DNA of 62,583 nucleotides from contig CAKRYY010000013.1 of NCBI GenBank assembly GCA_934432885.1, positions 1 to 62,583 of the forward strand. Reading direction: 5' to 3'. Shown here one piece after another: positions 61,547 through 62,583 of this stretch (positions within the stretch are counted from its first letter, which is position 1; every line of letters starts with the position of its first letter). Origin of the DNA: an uncultured Lachnospiraceae bacterium. Lineage in GTDB: Bacteria > Bacillota > Clostridia > Lachnospirales > Lachnospiraceae. Made by a program: the position numbers and the translations under genes. The notes under the pieces were generated by a model. The model was not told the DNA's origin, searched no databases, and saw only the letters and a program-made list of their open reading frames with translations.

Positions 61547-62583
61547 CTATTCATGCCGAAGCGCCTCAATCGGGCTGAGCTTCGCTGCCTTTCTCGCCGG
61601 ATAAATACCAAAAAACAGGCCTACACCAGAGGAGAAAAGCGTTGCCATTAAGATTACAGCAGGATTTACGTCCGCCCTGACATTAACCAGTGAGCAAACG
61701 CCCATTGCACCGCCTATGCCGATGGCAATACCGATAACGCCGCCTACCAGCGTAATAATCGCCGATTCCGAAAGGAATTGCAGCATAATGGACGAGGTCC
61801 GTGCTCCCAGCGCCTTCCGGATACCGATTTCTCTTGTCCGCTCGGTTACGGACACCAGCATGATGTTCATAACACCGATACCGCCTACCAACAGGGAAAT
61901 CGCCGCAACGAAGGCAACAAATATCGTAATGTAATTCAGCACGGAGTTGACCCGCGCCATCTGGTCGTTAAAGTCCTGCACAGAAATCAAATCCTCGCCG
62001 CGCAGCCCATACTTTGCCTCCATAAGTGCGACAGCCTTCTTGGCAGCCTCAGAGGAATATGCTGAGCTGTCCGCTATAATATACATTCCGTCATATTCTT
62101 CAAGCCAGAAGTCAAAGTCTGTAAGTGCGTTAATCGGCATTTCAATCTCGATAGAACCGGAGTCTGTAAGCGCCGATGTAAGCGTAGAGGCATTATCCTT
62201 CCGGATTCCTACAATCGTCACCTCTCTGGTCGTATTGTAAATGCCAACCTCCATTGTAACGCCAACTACGTCCGTGCTTCCAAAGAGCTGCCGTGCGCCG
62301 CTTTCCCGCAGAACGCCTACCAGTCTGCCAGCATCACAGTCCGTCTTATTAAAGTAAGTGCCCCTGATAATTGGGTCCTTTGACGAATACTCCAGCGCTT
62401 CATTTCCTGCGTCAACTATCGCATCAAAGCTGCCTTTTCGTCCCTCTACCGTTGAGCCCCATATATTCCAATTCGGCGTAACGCCTTTGACATGCGGAAC
62501 CTTTTCACGAATCAGTTCAAAATCCTCCTCGGAAAAGCTGACGGTATCCTTCTCGCCCTTCTTCTGGCTGACCTCCATATACA
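61547..62583 (-). CDS. MacB/FtsX-type ABC transporter permease, 5' end outside window
   Basis: At least 344 residues; the frame stays open to the window edge and the first membrane helix of the family is missing, so the true start lies beyond 62583. Visible parts: a MacB-type extracytoplasmic domain (residues 1-200 of the visible part, VKGVTPNW) and three C-terminal helices (ITIFVAFVAAISLLVGGIGVMNIMLVSVTERTREIGIRKALGA order, typical of MacB/FtsX). It probably exports lipids or peptides, or relays a signal, with an ATPase encoded beyond the window. Confidence 0.88.
   Translation of the reverse strand, partial: YMEVSQKKGEKDTVSFSEEDFELIREKVPHVKGVTPNWNIWGSTVEGRKGSFDAIVDAGNEALEYSSKDPIIRGTYFNKTDCDAGRLVGVLRESGARQLFGSTDVVGVTMEVGIYNTTREVTIVGIRKDNASTLTSALTDSGSIEIEMPINALTDFDFWLEEYDGMYIIADSSAYSSEAAKKAVALMEAKYGLRGEDLISVQDFNDQMARVNSVLNYITIFVAFVAAISLLVGGIGVMNIMLVSVTERTREIGIRKALGARTSSIMLQFLSESAIITLVGGVIGIAIGIGGAMGVCSLVNVRADVNPAVILMATLFSSGVGLFFGIYPARKAAKLSPIEALRHE

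Overview
The window looks like a chromosomal piece of a Gram-positive Clostridia genome, most likely a Lachnospiraceae. The signs are strong AGGAGG-type ribosome binding sites, near-consensus -35/-10 promoters, single-membrane proteins, DUF975 and YcxB-like proteins, a split TsaB/TsaD/TsaE/RimI set and spore-former-style partner-switching regulators. This taxonomic call is inference; no rRNA gene is present.

Layout. At the left edge is a truncated tRNA-Ser(UGA) with its own promoter, then a DUF975 membrane protein. From about 1.03 to 52.29 kb every recognised gene lies on the minus strand with very short gaps or overlaps; the only large break is a repeat-filled 306-bp gap at 22.24-22.55 kb. 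Transcription runs from high to low coordinates.

The half from 52.3 to 22.5 kb is a contractile injection system (CIS, phage-tail-like). It encodes an N-terminal 'LPFNRNRYYKGKML' structural protein, a Pvc16/DUF4255 protein, a PAAR-like DUF4280 tip, sheath, Hcp/gp19-type tube, a hub-assembly-chaperone-like protein, a 59-aa DUF6760-like protein, a second tube-like protein with a long repeat tail, a coiled-coil protein in the tape-measure position, two paralogous CIS-tube/LysM-position proteins, gpD and gpV (a split VgrG), gp25, two baseplate-J wedges and a P2-I/TIGR02242-like protein. Between the first of these and the Pvc16 gene lies a block of five envelope proteins: a pseudokinase-like protein with a C-terminal membrane helix, a degenerate class III cyclase with three membrane helices, a MORN-repeat membrane protein, a TolC-like secreted helical protein and an 858-aa membrane-anchored coiled-coil protein. 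That block suggests a CIS tied to the cell envelope rather than a purely free particle.

The half from 22.2 to 1.0 kb holds an MFS transporter, a divergent Ddl-like ATP-grasp ligase, a sensor PP2C phosphatase (RsbU/SpoIIE type), a STAS protein, an FtsE-like ATPase without its permease, an RsbW/SpoIIAB-like ATPase, two related AAA+ ATPases of the CIS-associated type, a protein combining a degenerate NRPS condensation fold with a cyclic-nucleotide-binding domain, a GNAT protein, and two very large candidate effectors. One candidate has a C-terminal R-S-E ADP-ribosyltransferase domain; the other has a PI3/4-kinase-like DRHxxN domain.

Upstream of the CIS (52.4-55.7 kb) are a cytosolic histidine kinase, an OmpR-type regulator and a 67-aa protein. 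Facing away from them are a membrane ATPase that lacks the phospho-accepting histidine but is a paralogue of the kinase, and an SH3b surface protein. The two directions share overlapping promoters around a palindrome. This is a plausible control switch for the system.

From 55.6 kb to the end the genes look like ordinary housekeeping: ispD, tsaD, rnz, rimI, tsaB, tsaE, a few small hypotheticals and a truncated MacB/FtsX-type permease. All function calls come from motifs read by eye; no database search was run.
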